64,000 bases of DNA from Mucor racemosus (Eukaryota > Mucoromycota > Mucoromycetes > Mucorales > Mucoraceae). This document shows positions 1-11,551 of the stretch, piece after piece. Each line of letters begins with the position of its first letter. The first letter of the stretch is position 1. The notes below the pieces were generated by a model that was not told the origin of the DNA, did not search any database, and worked only from the letters and a program-made list of their open reading frames with translations. The stretch spans positions 310,001-374,000 of the forward strand of contig JAPEHQ010000021.1 in NCBI GenBank assembly GCA_027405735.1, given 5' to 3'. The position numbers were made by a program, and so were the translations under genes.

Positions 1-38
1 TATATGTAACATCTAGAATATTAAAATGTTTTTTGTTT

Positions 39-1947
39 TTAGTTTTTGTTATTTAAAAGAGGCTGATTTTCACCATCAAAATGATGTTCAGGAGATGTAG
101 ACAAGGAAGTATGGGGAACAGAACCATAGACAGGTTTCATGTGAGGCTCCACAACTTTCTTGTTATTTAAAGATCCAGTGGAGTTTTCACGGCTAGGAGT
201 AGCTCTAACACCTTGATTTTGACGTTTATGGGCTGTTAATAGACGAGTCAATCTACTGTTTCTTCTGTTTTGAACTTGGCGACGGACAACCCTAATCTTA
301 TTGTGCACTAGATGAAAATCAAATAAGTTTTTTTTTTTCATTAATGTAACAATTAATCCACCCAACACATACCATCAACGTAAACATCAGTTTCATCAAT
401 AATCTCTTCACCGATCAATTCTTCAATAACATCCTCAAGGGTAATAACACCCAAAGCACCACGGTGACCTCCAGGATCATCAGAAATTAAAGCCATATGA
501 CTTTTACCTTCTTGGAAAAAGTTCAAAATATCAAGACAGCTAGTTTCAGGTCCAGTTTCGGGCAAAGTACTGAGTTGGAGATCCTTAACAGGGTGAGCAT
601 CTTCAGGGTCGTATGTAATTAATCGTTTAGTAAGAAGCATACCGACAAAGTTGAGATTGTCTCCAGGTACATGTACAGGAATACGAGAGTAACCAGCAAG
701 TAAAATCTATCAAAAAGTAATATTAATTCGGTGTTGCTTGGCCAAATAAACTATTTAATATTTACTCTATCCACAAGGTCCTCATCCAAAATAGCCTCAG
801 TTGAAAGAGTGAATACATCGGCAATAGGTGTCATAATTTGAGATACTGGCTTTGATCTTAAATCGAGAACAGCGCCAATGATTGTAACCTCATCTTCAGT
901 CAATGCATCAACATCTGTAGGATTAACTGATTGATGAAGAGAAACGAGAGTCTTCAAACCTAAAATAATTAATTAATTTATATCCATTTCATACTAAAAT
1001 GAAACAAAAATCCACTAACCTGCTTTCTTGTAAATTGTACCATGAGATTCACCCAAGAAGAAATCCAAAAGAAGAGCAGTAGGATAAGCAATAGGATACA
1101 TAACATACATCAATGCAAGAACAAGTCTATAAAATATAATGTCAATTACCATCTAACATTCCATATTATTATCACAACTTACCCAGAAGCCTTTGCACCA
1201 ATCGCTAAACCATAACGTACACAAATTGCTACACAGAAAAAAAAAGAAGTTTTAATAATCATTACCTCGACCGAAACCTTATATAAACTACGTACACTGT
1301 GGAATAACTCTAATTTGTAATAAAAAACTGTTAATATTTCACCCAAATATTGATTAAATTCTAAACTTACTCTCCAAAAATAACAATCAAAGCAGTAGAA
1401 ACAACAACGGCTTTCCAACCACCACCAAGAACACCATCCAAAATGATAGGCAATGTTTCATTTACAATAACATTCGATAAAAGCAAAGTAACCAAGACCC
1501 AATGTTTACCACGACTGAGCAATTTCAAGACTTGCTTGGCATACTTTTTTTCTGATTCTGTACCAGATTGAATAAGAACATGAAGGTTTGTTTCGTCCAT
1601 ACCCATCAAAGCAAGTGTAAGACCTAATAGAATGATGCTGAACATTAGCGTCATCGCCTTGGACTGTATCGATTATTCTTACCTGCAAAAGCACCACCCG
1701 TTAAAACAAGTACCATAATAATGGCTAGTTTCTCGTAAAATTCGGGAGAACCATAATCAATTTCAGGCTCTTCGACAGCAACTTCTTGATTGGTATATTG
1801 GCTCAAAGGATGGCCATAGATGCTTGAAGTAAGAGAAACAGTTGTCAAGATGATGGTTCGTATAGAACCTAGATGAGATATACTTTTTGTATTCGGCATC
1901 AAACAAATAGGATTATAAAGAAGGAAAGGAAGAAATAAAAGAATCAA
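39..1947 (-). CDS. CNNM/Mam3-type membrane protein with DUF21 and CBS pair, 8 exons
   Basis: Joined by hand from eight exons on the minus strand: 1683-1947, 1371-1623, 1296-1309, 1183-1228, 1020-1126, 766-959, 373-706 and 39-307. They give 493 codons in one frame. The exon 1/2 junction creates [16 protein letters not shown], the start of the DUF21/CNNM transmembrane domain, and the next joins read [20 protein letters not shown], a family signature. A CBS pair follows at about residues 262-404 ([37 protein letters not shown]), then a basic, Ser/Asn-rich tail. Known members such as yeast Mam3 and animal CNNMs act in Mg2+ or other divalent-metal homeostasis at vacuolar or plasma membranes. The chosen ATG precedes a hydrophobic N-terminus; a second ATG 16 codons on is possible. 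Exon 3 is only 14 nt. All introns are 59-67 nt. Family assignment is secure; the transported or sensed ion is inference. Confidence 0.9.
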
Positions 1948-1982
1948 AACTAGGCATTCTGTTATTACGTTTCAACCTTCTG

Positions 1983-2008
1983 TTTTTTTTTTTTTTTTTT
2001 TTTTTTTT
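1983..2008. repeat. 26-bp poly-T tract upstream of the CNNM gene
   Basis: A pure run of T on the plus strand (A on the coding strand), about 35 bp upstream of the CNNM start codon. Poly(dA:dT) tracts in this position commonly exclude nucleosomes from fungal promoters, so a promoter role is plausible but inferred. Confidence 0.5.
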
Positions 2009-2230
2009 GTGAATGTTTCTTAATATAGCTAGTCATTAGGTGGCGTCTCATTTCCTAATGCTGAAAGAAATCCATAATTTCAGTTTCCGTCGGCGTTTGC
2101 TAATGTATAATACTGCAATATATCATATGAAATGGCCTCAATATAAAAATATGAATTAAATGCCTATCATCCGATGAGATGATGAGGTAGTACATTTGGA
2201 AAAACATGCAAATTGTGATACAAACAAAAT

Positions 2231-5200
2231 TTATTTCTGTATTAAATAAGCTAAACCATTACAAAACACATCGAGTTCTTCAACATGTTTGTCTTTAATC
2301 ATCTGTATAAAACTAGATGTTTGACATGATTCAGACATAAATTGTAGAATACTCTTCAAAACCTCTCTCAAAATTGTAGAAAATGGCCATGTATCAGAGA
2401 TAATTCCACCATCTTTCTCCATAGGATCACAACACTGACGATAAAGATCAACCATGCCCTCCAAGCAAATAAATCGGCTTTTTCTGTCATTGTTTATATG
2501 CTTGACTTTTTCTAAAATCCAATGTTCACATAAACTTTTGACAACCGTAGATCCGAATCGATCAGATATAAGCAATAGATCTACAATGTCATTCCAACAT
2601 GTTGATGGCGCTAATACTTCATCCACTAGATTGCATTTTGTCAGTTCGGCCTTTTCATTTAATTGGTGAATTACACTAATAAATAACTCCAAACTGTGAA
2701 ACGTTACATCATGTAAAGGAATAGCTGCCAGCTTGGATTCAGCGTAGTCTGTACTGAGCAAAGCGTCAAAGATAGGTGAGCGAGCTCGAAGTAATTGCCG
2801 ATTACCAGATATAAACTTGTCAGGTGATGTTGCATCGTCTGTTACAAAGGTTACAACCTCAGGTGGTTGATCCAAGAGCATATATTTAGGTAAAGATATA
2901 GTTTCTCGGATAGATTCAGTTTCTACCTTCCAAACAACTTCAAACTCCAACGCCAATGCTTCCAAGACTTGTGCCGCAGCATGTCGACGAAATGGTGTAA
3001 TCATGCTCAGTAAAGAATCAGCTTCTACGTAATCAACTTGCTTTTTGACATGGTCATCAAGATCATCGTCATCATCATCTTCTTCTCCATATTCAAGTTC
3101 ATAAACCAACATTTGACAAAAAATACCAAAGGCTTGCTTGCTACTCACAATACAACCATCCAAAACAACAAGACCAAGGCTTTGGTTCCATTCCAATTCA
3201 GTGGGGGATCCCATTGCAGCATAGCCAACAGCAATAGCAGACATTTCATGCAATTTAATAGCATTCTCTGCGGTTTCTGTAAAACTGAATAAACTCAAAA
3301 AATCATGCATCTTCTTTTCAAAAAGATCATCGCATATCAATCTACGCCAATATTCGTGTGATGTACTTCGAACTGGATGTTGCAAAACTGGTTGGAAAAA
3401 TGATGTAAATGCATCACTCAACATTGTAAATTGAATATTATCATGCGTGGTGAGAATACGAACTGCAGATCGTCTCAAATGTTCAGCACAACGAAGGTTG
3501 GGTGGCTCTTCTTCTCTCGGTACTGTTTCTTGGTGATCTTCAGTTTCTAAGTGTACATTTTCTAATATTTCCTCTTGATTTGCTTCACTCATACCAACAT
3601 CATGCACCGGTTCAACAGACGTAGGTGGTAGTTTTTCAACGATATTATCCTGATGCATTGATAGGATAGTGGCTGTGCCATCTGAATTATTGCAAACAGA
3701 GGTAGATGTGATCAATTTAAACATACATTGAGGCTGATCTGGACAGTACGCAGCTGTTAAGCAAATCATCAAGCTGCATAAATTGTATAAAGCTGTTTTA
3801 TCTATAATCATTTGCCGTCCACAAGTTGGTATAACTGATAGTTGATCTAATAATTGTGATGCTAATATTATAACTTGATGATCTGATTTCAAGAATGTAT
3901 TGATCTCTGCAAAACTCACCATCTTGTCAGTATGGTTTCTCCAAGGAAATAATACCGATAGTAGAACAGGCAAAATCGATAATATTGAAGGCGAAGCTGC
4001 TGAAGCAGAGTATTCTTCAAAGAGTTTTGACATATCAGCAGGTTCCATCTCTTGCTTTACCATGATATCATCCTCAATCTTCATGTCTTCATCTTTTTTC
4101 GTTGCTAAATCATCTGCATCATTGCTATTTTGAGTCTCTAGATTATTGTTCCAAGAGAGCCACATTCGCATCGAAGGCTCATCATACTGGAAAGTACTCA
4201 CTACCATCAAACAACTAGCAATAACATGATTCCACCCCTTTAAAATTTCATTGCAATTACTTTTTGTTTCCATGGAAGTCATATCTCTTTTTGCTTCTTT
4301 TAGTTGAACAGCTTCTTTAAGTAGTTTCATAATCATTGGGATCAAATTACATTCATCCCGTAACTTGGTTCTGACAAAAGCAGTTCGACGTGAAAGGGCA
4401 GCTACAAAGCGACCAAAAAGAGCATAGACAGAAAGCAGAGAAGTTGTTTTTTCCATGATATCACCACTTGGTATCAAAGATACATCAACCAGTTGCAATA
4501 CCTGACAATCCACCAATCTTTCACAGGCACGAGGATGTTTAGAAATCAATTCCAAAGAAACAAATGCACGTTTAGCTTTGTAAATAATGACTGATTGCTC
4601 AGCTGTCAAATCTTTTGTTTTCGATAATGATACTGCTGTCAATAAACCTTGTTTGGCAATTTCTATAGTAGGACCCCAAACAAGCGACGAAATATTTGTT
4701 GAAGATGTAGCAAAAGTGTGAATCGCATCATCATAATGCAAAAAGAAAACAATAAGTTTTAGTATTCTTGATCGCAAACCAGATGTTTCTAATTGATTTG
4801 CATTAAGGAGTACAGTTAATATAGATTTTAGGCACCAAGCAACACGACCAGAGATCATTTTAATAAAAGACGGTGTAGCCAATTGTACATGCTGAATAAA
4901 TGATTCCAACAACAAAACAAACAAATCTTGGTTGTGATTGAGCATTTCACCATCTATTTGATATCCTCGTTCCTCAACATCAATGCACAAGTTGGTGTGT
5001 AAAAGAGTAGATTGATTACCCAAAATATTTGCTTGTTCTGGTAAGATAGGTTGAGATACATAAGCCATAATGAAATTAGTTAAATCACAAACAGCTTGAT
5101 CAACATAATCAAGCCAGTAATTGTATTGTTTGAGCACAGGCAAAATATCAAGTGAGATTTGAATAAGTTTTTTCATGATACTTTTATCTTGATCCAACAT

Positions 5201-6271
5201 GGCTGATGTAAAAATGGCTTTATTCATAGTACAACATGTGCCACGAATCCATCGCTGCATACAGAGTGCTAATAGAGGTTGCCATTTCGCTCTTGATTTT
5301 TCTTCAGCAATGTATCCAGGTGCTGATTTCGATATTAAAACACATTTCTGTACAATAGTTGTTAATGAATAAACTAAAAGACGTTGGCTTTTTATTCCCA
5401 ATGTTGATGAAGCATCATCATTAACAAGTGAATTATAATCATGATAGCACACCGTTTGCCACACTGATAGTAATTGATGGAATTTCTCAGAGTCAGCAAA
5501 CTTTTTTCGAGCTGCAGATGGTTGTGATGGTGATTCATACTTGAAAAGTGATTCCAACAGTCGACATACCATAACGCATTGATCAAACTCATTGCGTTGT
5601 TGCGCCACATCAGTAACAGGTGGTTTTAAAGATAGTACATTCAATAAATTAGGTATATTAAACAAAGATTGTGATAGGGTAATATAGGCATTCAACGCAA
5701 TCATATCTTTGGCAAAATATCGCAATTGAGATGTGAGTGCACGAACACTGTAAATGCGGATCGGCAAAGTGCAATCATGAGTTCTTGATAGTAGAGATTT
5801 AACACCATGTCGATGTCTGATCTCTGCTAGTATGGATGTTGCTGCTGTAGAATCTGAGAGTTGGGTAGCAATATCTTCTAATAACCCACAAATAAATTTA
5901 ACGGCACACTGAATTTGTTGGGAAGCTTCAAGGTTTTCCTCCTCTTCGGTCAATGTCGTATTTGCCAGCATATCAATTATCCATCGAATGCTTGCTTTGA
6001 AAGAGTGCAATTGAGCTCGCTCCTCTAAATGCAATTTAATGCCATGTATATATATACAATCGAGACAACGTACAAGTCGCCTCTGTGGCCACTGCTCGTT
6101 ATTGTGCTTAACATAGCTGAGTAATTTCCTCAAAGTATAATCGATCTCTTTTGTCGAAGCTTTTTTCAAATTAGCCAGGAATCGAACTGATGAAGATGAA
6201 TTGGGTTTTTGGATTACTTGGTATATATTTGTCAAGCTAAGGTCTGGTCTATGCTGCTGTTCTTTTGACAT
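2231..6271 (-). CDS. Large helical-repeat protein with C-terminal BTB/POZ domain (ARMC5-like architecture)
   Basis: A single uninterrupted 1346-aa frame, unusual here because most neighbours have introns. The N-terminal two thirds is helical and leucine-rich without conserved motifs I can name, consistent with armadillo/HEAT-like repeats. An acidic run (EEDDDDDDLDD) lies near residue 1060. A BTB/POZ domain is recognisable at about residues 1135-1260, with RQLLRARSPIFDALLSTDY (BTB helix 2-3 region), HDVTFHSLELFISVI and LLLISDRFGSTVVKSLCEHW. Armadillo-like plus BTB resembles ARMC5-type proteins, which serve as CUL3 substrate adaptors for RNA polymerase II in animals; transfer of that role to this fungus is inference only. 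The start lies 124 bp from the SMG9 stop codon, and both genes read in the same direction. Confidence 0.75.
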   Translation of the reverse strand: MSKEQQHRPDLSLTNIYQVIQKPNSSSSVRFLANLKKASTKEIDYTLRKLLSYVKHNNEQWPQRRLVRCLDCIYIHGIKLHLEERAQLHSFKASIRWIIDMLANTTLTEEEENLEASQQIQCAVKFICGLLEDIATQLSDSTAATSILAEIRHRHGVKSLLSRTHDCTLPIRIYSVRALTSQLRYFAKDMIALNAYITLSQSLFNIPNLLNVLSLKPPVTDVAQQRNEFDQCVMVCRLLESLFKYESPSQPSAARKKFADSEKFHQLLSVWQTVCYHDYNSLVNDDASSTLGIKSQRLLVYSLTTIVQKCVLISKSAPGYIAEEKSRAKWQPLLALCMQRWIRGTCCTMNKAIFTSAMLDQDKSIMKKLIQISLDILPVLKQYNYWLDYVDQAVCDLTNFIMAYVSQPILPEQANILGNQSTLLHTNLCIDVEERGYQIDGEMLNHNQDLFVLLLESFIQHVQLATPSFIKMISGRVAWCLKSILTVLLNANQLETSGLRSRILKLIVFFLHYDDAIHTFATSSTNISSLVWGPTIEIAKQGLLTAVSLSKTKDLTAEQSVIIYKAKRAFVSLELISKHPRACERLVDCQVLQLVDVSLIPSGDIMEKTTSLLSVYALFGRFVAALSRRTAFVRTKLRDECNLIPMIMKLLKEAVQLKEAKRDMTSMETKSNCNEILKGWNHVIASCLMVVSTFQYDEPSMRMWLSWNNNLETQNSNDADDLATKKDEDMKIEDDIMVKQEMEPADMSKLFEEYSASAASPSILSILPVLLSVLFPWRNHTDKMVSFAEINTFLKSDHQVIILASQLLDQLSVIPTCGRQMIIDKTALYNLCSLMICLTAAYCPDQPQCMFKLITSTSVCNNSDGTATILSMHQDNIVEKLPPTSVEPVHDVGMSEANQEEILENVHLETEDHQETVPREEEPPNLRCAEHLRRSAVRILTTHDNIQFTMLSDAFTSFFQPVLQHPVRSTSHEYWRRLICDDLFEKKMHDFLSLFSFTETAENAIKLHEMSAIAVGYAAMGSPTELEWNQSLGLVVLDGCIVSSKQAFGIFCQMLVYELEYGEEDDDDDDLDDHVKKQVDYVEADSLLSMITPFRRHAAAQVLEALALEFEVVWKVETESIRETISLPKYMLLDQPPEVVTFVTDDATSPDKFISGNRQLLRARSPIFDALLSTDYAESKLAAIPLHDVTFHSLELFISVIHQLNEKAELTKCNLVDEVLAPSTCWNDIVDLLLISDRFGSTVVKSLCEHWILEKVKHINNDRKSRFICLEGMVDLYRQCCDPMEKDGGIISDTWPFSTILREVLKSILQFMSESCQTSSFIQMIKDKHVEELDVFCNGLAYLIQK

Positions 6272-6395
6272 TCTCTTAGATAAAAGAAGAGCTAGAAAAG
6301 AATGTCGCAGCTAGCAAAAGTACTCGTGAAGCTTTCAAGGACAGTCTTTAACAGTGACTTTAATGTAATTTATTGTTGTATTTATTTACAAATGA

Positions 6396-7748
6396 TCAAG
6401 AATCTCGTAATTTACGTACAACTTGAAGATATTCCATGATATATTCAGATTTTCGTACGATTTCATATGTTTTCATTGCATTTCTAAACCAATCTTTCTC
6501 GGAAACTTGGCCTTTTTTACCGGGTCTTCTTGGTCCTGCAATGACTTGATCTCTTAATGCCGATAAAAGATCTCTCAAAGAATCAATGCCATCTTGTTGC
6601 GGTAGAAAAAACAAATTAGCTTCGTTATCTTGATCAGTTTTATAAAGAGGCAGAACATCACCCAAGTTTACAAGCCCTACAGGATTGTTCAGATTGAGCA
6701 CTACATTATAACATGCACCTGTATTACCTTTTGTTTTTAATTGAGATTTCTCAAACAAGGATTTCAATATCACTTGAAGATCATTGTATTTTCTCCAGGT
6801 GAATTCATTGATCTGACATTTATTGCATACAAAAACAACATCAGGGTAATGATGCATATCTTGTTGACCTACCAAAAGAGGAAAGTCGGGTATACAGAAT
6901 TTAAGCATCTCTGCTCGTTGGATTAGCTTTAAAACATCTATATCTATTTCAGGGCCATCATTCACAACCAATATAATATTACAGACAGACATCAGAAATA
7001 TAATGTTGTATAAACTCTCCATTTCTAACCATAAATCCGGATGGACACCGCCTAAAGATCCATTTCGAAGCACATTATCCAATATTGTCCAACTCAATAT
7101 AGGCTCTGTATCTAGTAGAATCGCTCTCTCAGGTGTAATGTACATATCTATGCCATCTGTTTTATGCCCTTGATACAAGAATTCATCATTATCTTGTCTA
7201 GGGAATGCCTATTTCTGATGCCTTTAGTTCAGAATCTACATATAACATTAATCCAATTTACATGTTCAGGATCCTGCGTGAAATGTGATAAAATCGTTGA
7301 TTTTCCAACACCTTGCTTTCCAATAATACCAATTACAAAATGCCCAGGATAATCTGTTAGATTCTAATCAGAAATGTTTAATACCATTATCGAGGATATC
7401 ATAAAGAACATACTTTAAGTATTGTGTCTGCGTTGAACTTGTTTGGTCGTCTCAAAAAAGGAATTGATAAAAACGTTGCATTGTTCCCTGTTGATTCCTC
7501 TACTTTTATGGGTTGTTTTATTATTGATGGCTCTGAATCATAGTTTGAGGAAGCTGTTGTATTCGAATATGTCGTTTGCTCGGAGCGTTCACGTCTATCT
7601 AATATAATTGGGGCTTGAAGAAACGGTCTTCCAGCAGACTCGTTCTAAAAGTTTGAATTAGTGAACAATGGAATGAAAGTCTTCAAAATAAAGTTACTTT
7701 TTTGCGATCCCTTCTTTTGTTATTGTCTCTAAACCTCTTATCAGACAT
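6396..7748 (-). CDS. SMG9: SMG9-like nonsense-mediated decay factor, 4 exons
   Basis: Four exons on the minus strand (7698-7748, 7414-7644, 7262-7363, 6396-7208) join to a 398-aa protein. Exon 3 carries a P-loop (IGIIGKQGVGKSTILSHF), and exon 4 carries the SMG9 signatures TDGIDMYITPERAILLDTEPI and LMSVCNIILVVNDG. The order basic N-terminus, P-loop GTPase-like domain and C-terminal helical region matches SMG9. SMG9 pairs with SMG8 to regulate the SMG1 kinase that phosphorylates UPF1 in NMD. The complex is absent from budding yeast but retained in several early-diverging fungi. Introns are 50-53 nt. The third junction needs the second of two nearby acceptors (AAATAG at 7209) because the first would leave a stop codon in frame. 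Identification is strong; exon 1 rests on splice signals only. Confidence 0.87.
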
Positions 7749-8918
7749 CACCAGAATATTTGCAAAAGAAACTGAAAAATCAAATTGCAACAAGCGCAAT
7801 TTTTCGTCGTAGCTCCGGTGAAAATTATGGCTGATTTACAAAAGAGGGTGTAGACAAAAAGTTACGACATGATTCTTGGCCAATCTCTATGTTTTTGTTC
7901 CTGAAGATGGCAAACGTTAAACGTGTGGCACCTTATTTCTTATAATTACATTGAGAAGGTATCTCATGGCTGCCATTTTCAGTAATTTACGGATCAACTT
8001 GTATAGCATTTAATGATAAACCAAATCAATTTTCTTTTTTAAAAGACGAAAAATTTACCAAATATCATATTTTATATCATAATTTTTGTGCGAACAGGGC
8101 TTCATAAAATAAATTTATCTTTTGTTTCTAGAGCAAATCAGTTATTATCAGCCATTGAAGTGAACTGGTATTACAGTAAAGTAAAACATGTTCCTTGAAT
8201 ATTTTGGGTCTTCTGGATTGATTCAAGTCTTTGGTTGAAAAATGTATACATACTATTTTCTGATATGTTGGCAAAGATGCAATTAATCATCTGTCAACTT
8301 TTCAAAGGTTACAGCGATCTAATTTTATTAATATTTACGATATGTTTCCATTGATTAATATTAATAATATCTTGTTAATTTTTGAATTTAATCCCTTACA
8401 ATAACAATGAAGCATATAATTGAGAAGGGTATACATGATGCATACAACATTTGAATGATTTATTACGAGGAGGAAACATTGGAAACATTGATTGAGTCAA
8501 TACTGTTTGCGTAAACCTGAAGCTTAAACTTGGTCAAAATTATATCTTGGATCACAAATCTTTTGTTCTATTTTTTTCAGATTTTTGCGACGATGAAAAT
8601 CATGACAACGATCGACCTCTCAACCCTTCCAGACATAGGAAAAAATCGATAAAAATTGCGTAACCGACATTTCGACCCCCTGAAAATGTAGTTTTTTGTT
8701 ATTATCAAGTTTTTACGGTTGTGAAAAGTAGGCTTTAGATGGTTTTCAGAAAGGTTTCGGATATTCTCGTCCGATCCAATAATCGCGCTATATAAGGATA
8801 ATCTTTTGGCGAAGCTTTTGTAGTCTTATATAGCACGTTGGTCAATATAACAAATATTTAATAATCTACTACAAAATGATGGAAAAGAGGTTGAACATCT
8901 CAGGTAGAATGGCATCAT
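7749..8918. other. Intergenic, AT-rich; R3 repeat fragment at about 8560-8770
   Basis: No coding region is supported. The stretch at about 8560-8770 (containing CCTTCCAGACATAGG and later GTTTTTACGGTTGTGAAAA) recurs in part at about 31270-31470 and 22770-22870, so it is a dispersed repeat, called R3 here. The remainder shows nothing recognisable. Confidence 0.5.
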
Positions 8919-9104
8919 TGAAATGTCAAAAGGTTTTTCTAAATAAGCTTGCCAGAATAATACATTTTTATTAACAATACATCTTTTGGACATATTTATA
9001 CACACTAATTGTAACTACTACTTGGGTTTTACTATCTAATAATAGATGTAAATTAATGATCTGCATTGATTTACTATAACACCGATGATATTTATTGACA
9101 AACA
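8919..9104 (-). mobile_element. Decayed solo LTR of the resident chromovirus family (LTR family A)
   Basis: Aligns by eye with the 220-bp LTRs of the complete chromovirus at 50833-56812, in the same orientation. It shares the TGAAATGTCAAAAG edge, the TTGCCAGAATA core, GGGTTTTACTATCTAA and CATTGATTTACT. Point differences are scattered, and about 45 bp near the far edge are missing before a TTGACAAACA end. I see no matching flanking 5-bp duplication. It is an old relative of the young element. Confidence 0.75.
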
Positions 9105-9136
9105 TTGACCTAAAATCCATTGTCAAAAGTTGAATA

Positions 9137-10290
9137 CCTAAATCGAGATGTTAATTTTCTGTATCCACAAAGTAGATTCAGCTGAAAGCAACTTTTCATT
9201 TTTTGTTTTAGCAAAAAATATTGATTTTTCATCGAGATAATCAAAATAATAGCTTATATCACAGCTTAAACCTATCATACCGGGATTCCAAAATTTATTT
9301 TAAAAAATGGACGAAAAATGATGAAAAAAATAAAATCGTTTAATTGATCATGAACTGCAAAGTTAGTCGACCTAGTATATTAAGTAACTTTTGTACAGTT
9401 TTGGATTCTTCATCCATCTGAATAAAATTCAAATAAACATTTCACATTAAATTTTGCGTAAAATGCAATTTAAATTTTGGAGGTTTTTTGGAGATACACA
9501 TCACTTTTTATAAGTATATTTAAATTAAAATAAATTAAAATAATGCGCAAATAAATTATCTATCGATCGAGCTATTGCAAAGTCTTCTAGCTGCATTTTT
9601 CGTAGAGAAAACAACATTTTTGTCCAAAATTTTTTCGGTTTCAGAATTTGGGATGAGGGTATATAAGGGAAAAATGGATGCTAGAAATGGAGGTACCTTT
9701 TTGTACACATTTTTGAGAATATCTCCACGAAAAATCAATATTTTAAAAAACTCTAAATTGGATCCGAGAGAACTTTACGAGCTTAATGACATGAATGTAA
9801 AAAAAATGTTGCTCAATTTAACCAATATTTTGAAACCTACTATAAAAATGTCAAAAAAAATGAAAAAAAAATAAAGGTGCTCAGAATTTTTTTATATTAA
9901 CATATGTTATAGAGCGCCTCAAAACAAGTAAGTTTCATTATTTAAAAGAGTTAGTATAGCTTAATGTTTTCTGGAGATATGAAGCCTCAAAGTTTTCAAT
10001 CCTTTAGCAGTGAAATACGCGTAAAAAATCTGAAACCTTAGAACTGAAAAATTAATACCAACTGCAAAAAATAGGATATTTCCGGATACTTGTTTTTGAA
10101 TTAAAGCTGAACATCTCAGGTACATTGGCATATAATTTTTTCTTGGTGTTATTTAGTGAAAACAAAAAGTAGAGCAAGGATGAAAAATAGGACCCAGTTT
10201 TCAAGGAAAAAGCAGTGGATTTTACGCGTTTTTGAGTCTTTCGTGAGATATAAAATAAATTTAGGAATAGATTGAAGAATATATCGTTCT
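9137..10290 (+). repeat. Interspersed repeat R1, copy 1
   Basis: About 1.15 kb nearly identical to 21200-22345 and more distantly similar to 23415-24575. Shared landmarks are AAAATATTGATTTTTCATCG, a GTATATAAGGGAAAAATGG segment and the end region around GAGTCTTTCGTGAGATATAA. A short frame (9575-9874) stays open in all three copies. The inter-copy differences I checked change amino acids (GAACTTTACGAG/GAACTTCACGAG/GAGCTCAACGAG), so coding selection is not evident. No terminal inverted repeats, poly(A) or target duplications were found; the class is unknown. Confidence 0.75.
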
Positions 10291-10977
10291 AATTTTATTG
10301 TAAAACGCAAAACGGTTGTTTTTGAATGAGTATTTCTAAATTTACATCGAAAAACTTGTTTTTGACGCGTCCAACACCAATAAATTTAAAAAGAAAAAAA
10401 GCTTGTTCTCAATGAGTGTTGATCCAAATGGGCTTGATGACACGATGAAAGACACTCGAGATGCTTAAAATAACAATTTTGGGATTCTTCTCAAGCAATA
10501 GTATAGGTCAATGTGGATCTAGACAATTTAAATGGTTTTATTGGGTCTCTTCATTTTGATATATTCAAAAATATTGGATATAATTTATATTACTATCTCA
10601 AAAATACAGCTATAACCATGCAAAATAGAAAATAAATGCTGGACATCTTATACACAACGTAAAGTTAATATAAAGTATATGATACAAAATGGCTCAATGC
10701 TGCTGTTTGATGGATTAAATCAACCTGTAATTTAGTAGCTTTTACATTTCTATATATTCAGATTGCCAGAAACTTTAAAAAAACTTTTAAAGTGATGCAA
10801 TCTTTATTATATAAATTGTACCTTTATTTCGGTATATCATGGTCTGAAAGATGTTTAAAATTGGTAAATATACTGATTATTAGCTATTAGAATCTACTTT
10901 ATGCATGATTTTACCATCTTGTGATGTGACAAATGTAATTTTGAATAATAACGTTAAATTATAATATAATTTAAAGC
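10291..10977. other. Intergenic AT-rich stretch, nothing recognised
   Basis: I see no coding frame, RNA gene or repeat copy between R1 and the solo LTR. Confidence 0.4.
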
Positions 10978-11209
10978 CGAGAGTTTATGGATGCATACAA
11001 TCTTATTTATAGAAAGAATAATAATAAAGACTAGTAACATTCATCATGGAGAATGTAGGCGTTATTACTAGACAAACTAATGGTAAAAGAAAGAACCAGG
11101 AGCTTCTAGGCCTTGGTTTAAAAGACTATTTATAAGAATTACATTTCAATATGAGTTAGAAATGGAATTGGCTTCAAAATTGGTTGTTTAGTATCCTCGA
11201 AAACCGACA
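10978..11209. mobile_element. Solo LTR, family B, older copy
   Basis: A direct copy of the 232-bp element at 49677-49908: shared GAGTTTATGGAT start, AGAAAGAACCA and CTTGGTTTAAAAGACTAT core, and AACCGACA end. The first base of the canonical TG is mutated to C. Flanks AAAGC and AACGC match at four of five positions, compatible with a decayed 5-bp duplication. No internal retroelement genes are present. Confidence 0.75.
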
Positions 11210-11551
11210 AACGCTACTTGATAATATCATTAAACTTATGAATATCTGTCAGTGTATTTTTGTGAGCATTAAATATGTTGAAAAATATTGTGCAATTCAA
11301 TATCCGGATCTTGTAAGCTAGTCATTTGGCTGTTGGCAGTAGGATGCTGGCTACTAAACAATATCATTGTTGTTTAAAGAGGTAATTTGATTATATTCGA
11401 TTCCTATTCTAATATATCATACAGAGTAGGTGCTTATACATCATTGCGTGTCTCCCGAAATACGATAATCTAGACCAATCTTACTTCTATTATGATTATG
11501 GTACACTTATTTTTATTGATATCTAAATATATATTAACTACTAATTTCTCT
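11210..11551. other. Short intergenic stretch downstream of the Lcp5-like gene
   Basis: Lies 3' of the minus-strand Lcp5-like gene. I see nothing beyond an AT-rich terminator-like context. Confidence 0.4.

Noticed and set aside
9575..9874. 99-codon frame in R1 copies as a transposon protein
   Set aside because: Open in three copies, but the differences I checked change amino acids and no domain is visible; AT-rich chance or a decayed frame is at least as likely.
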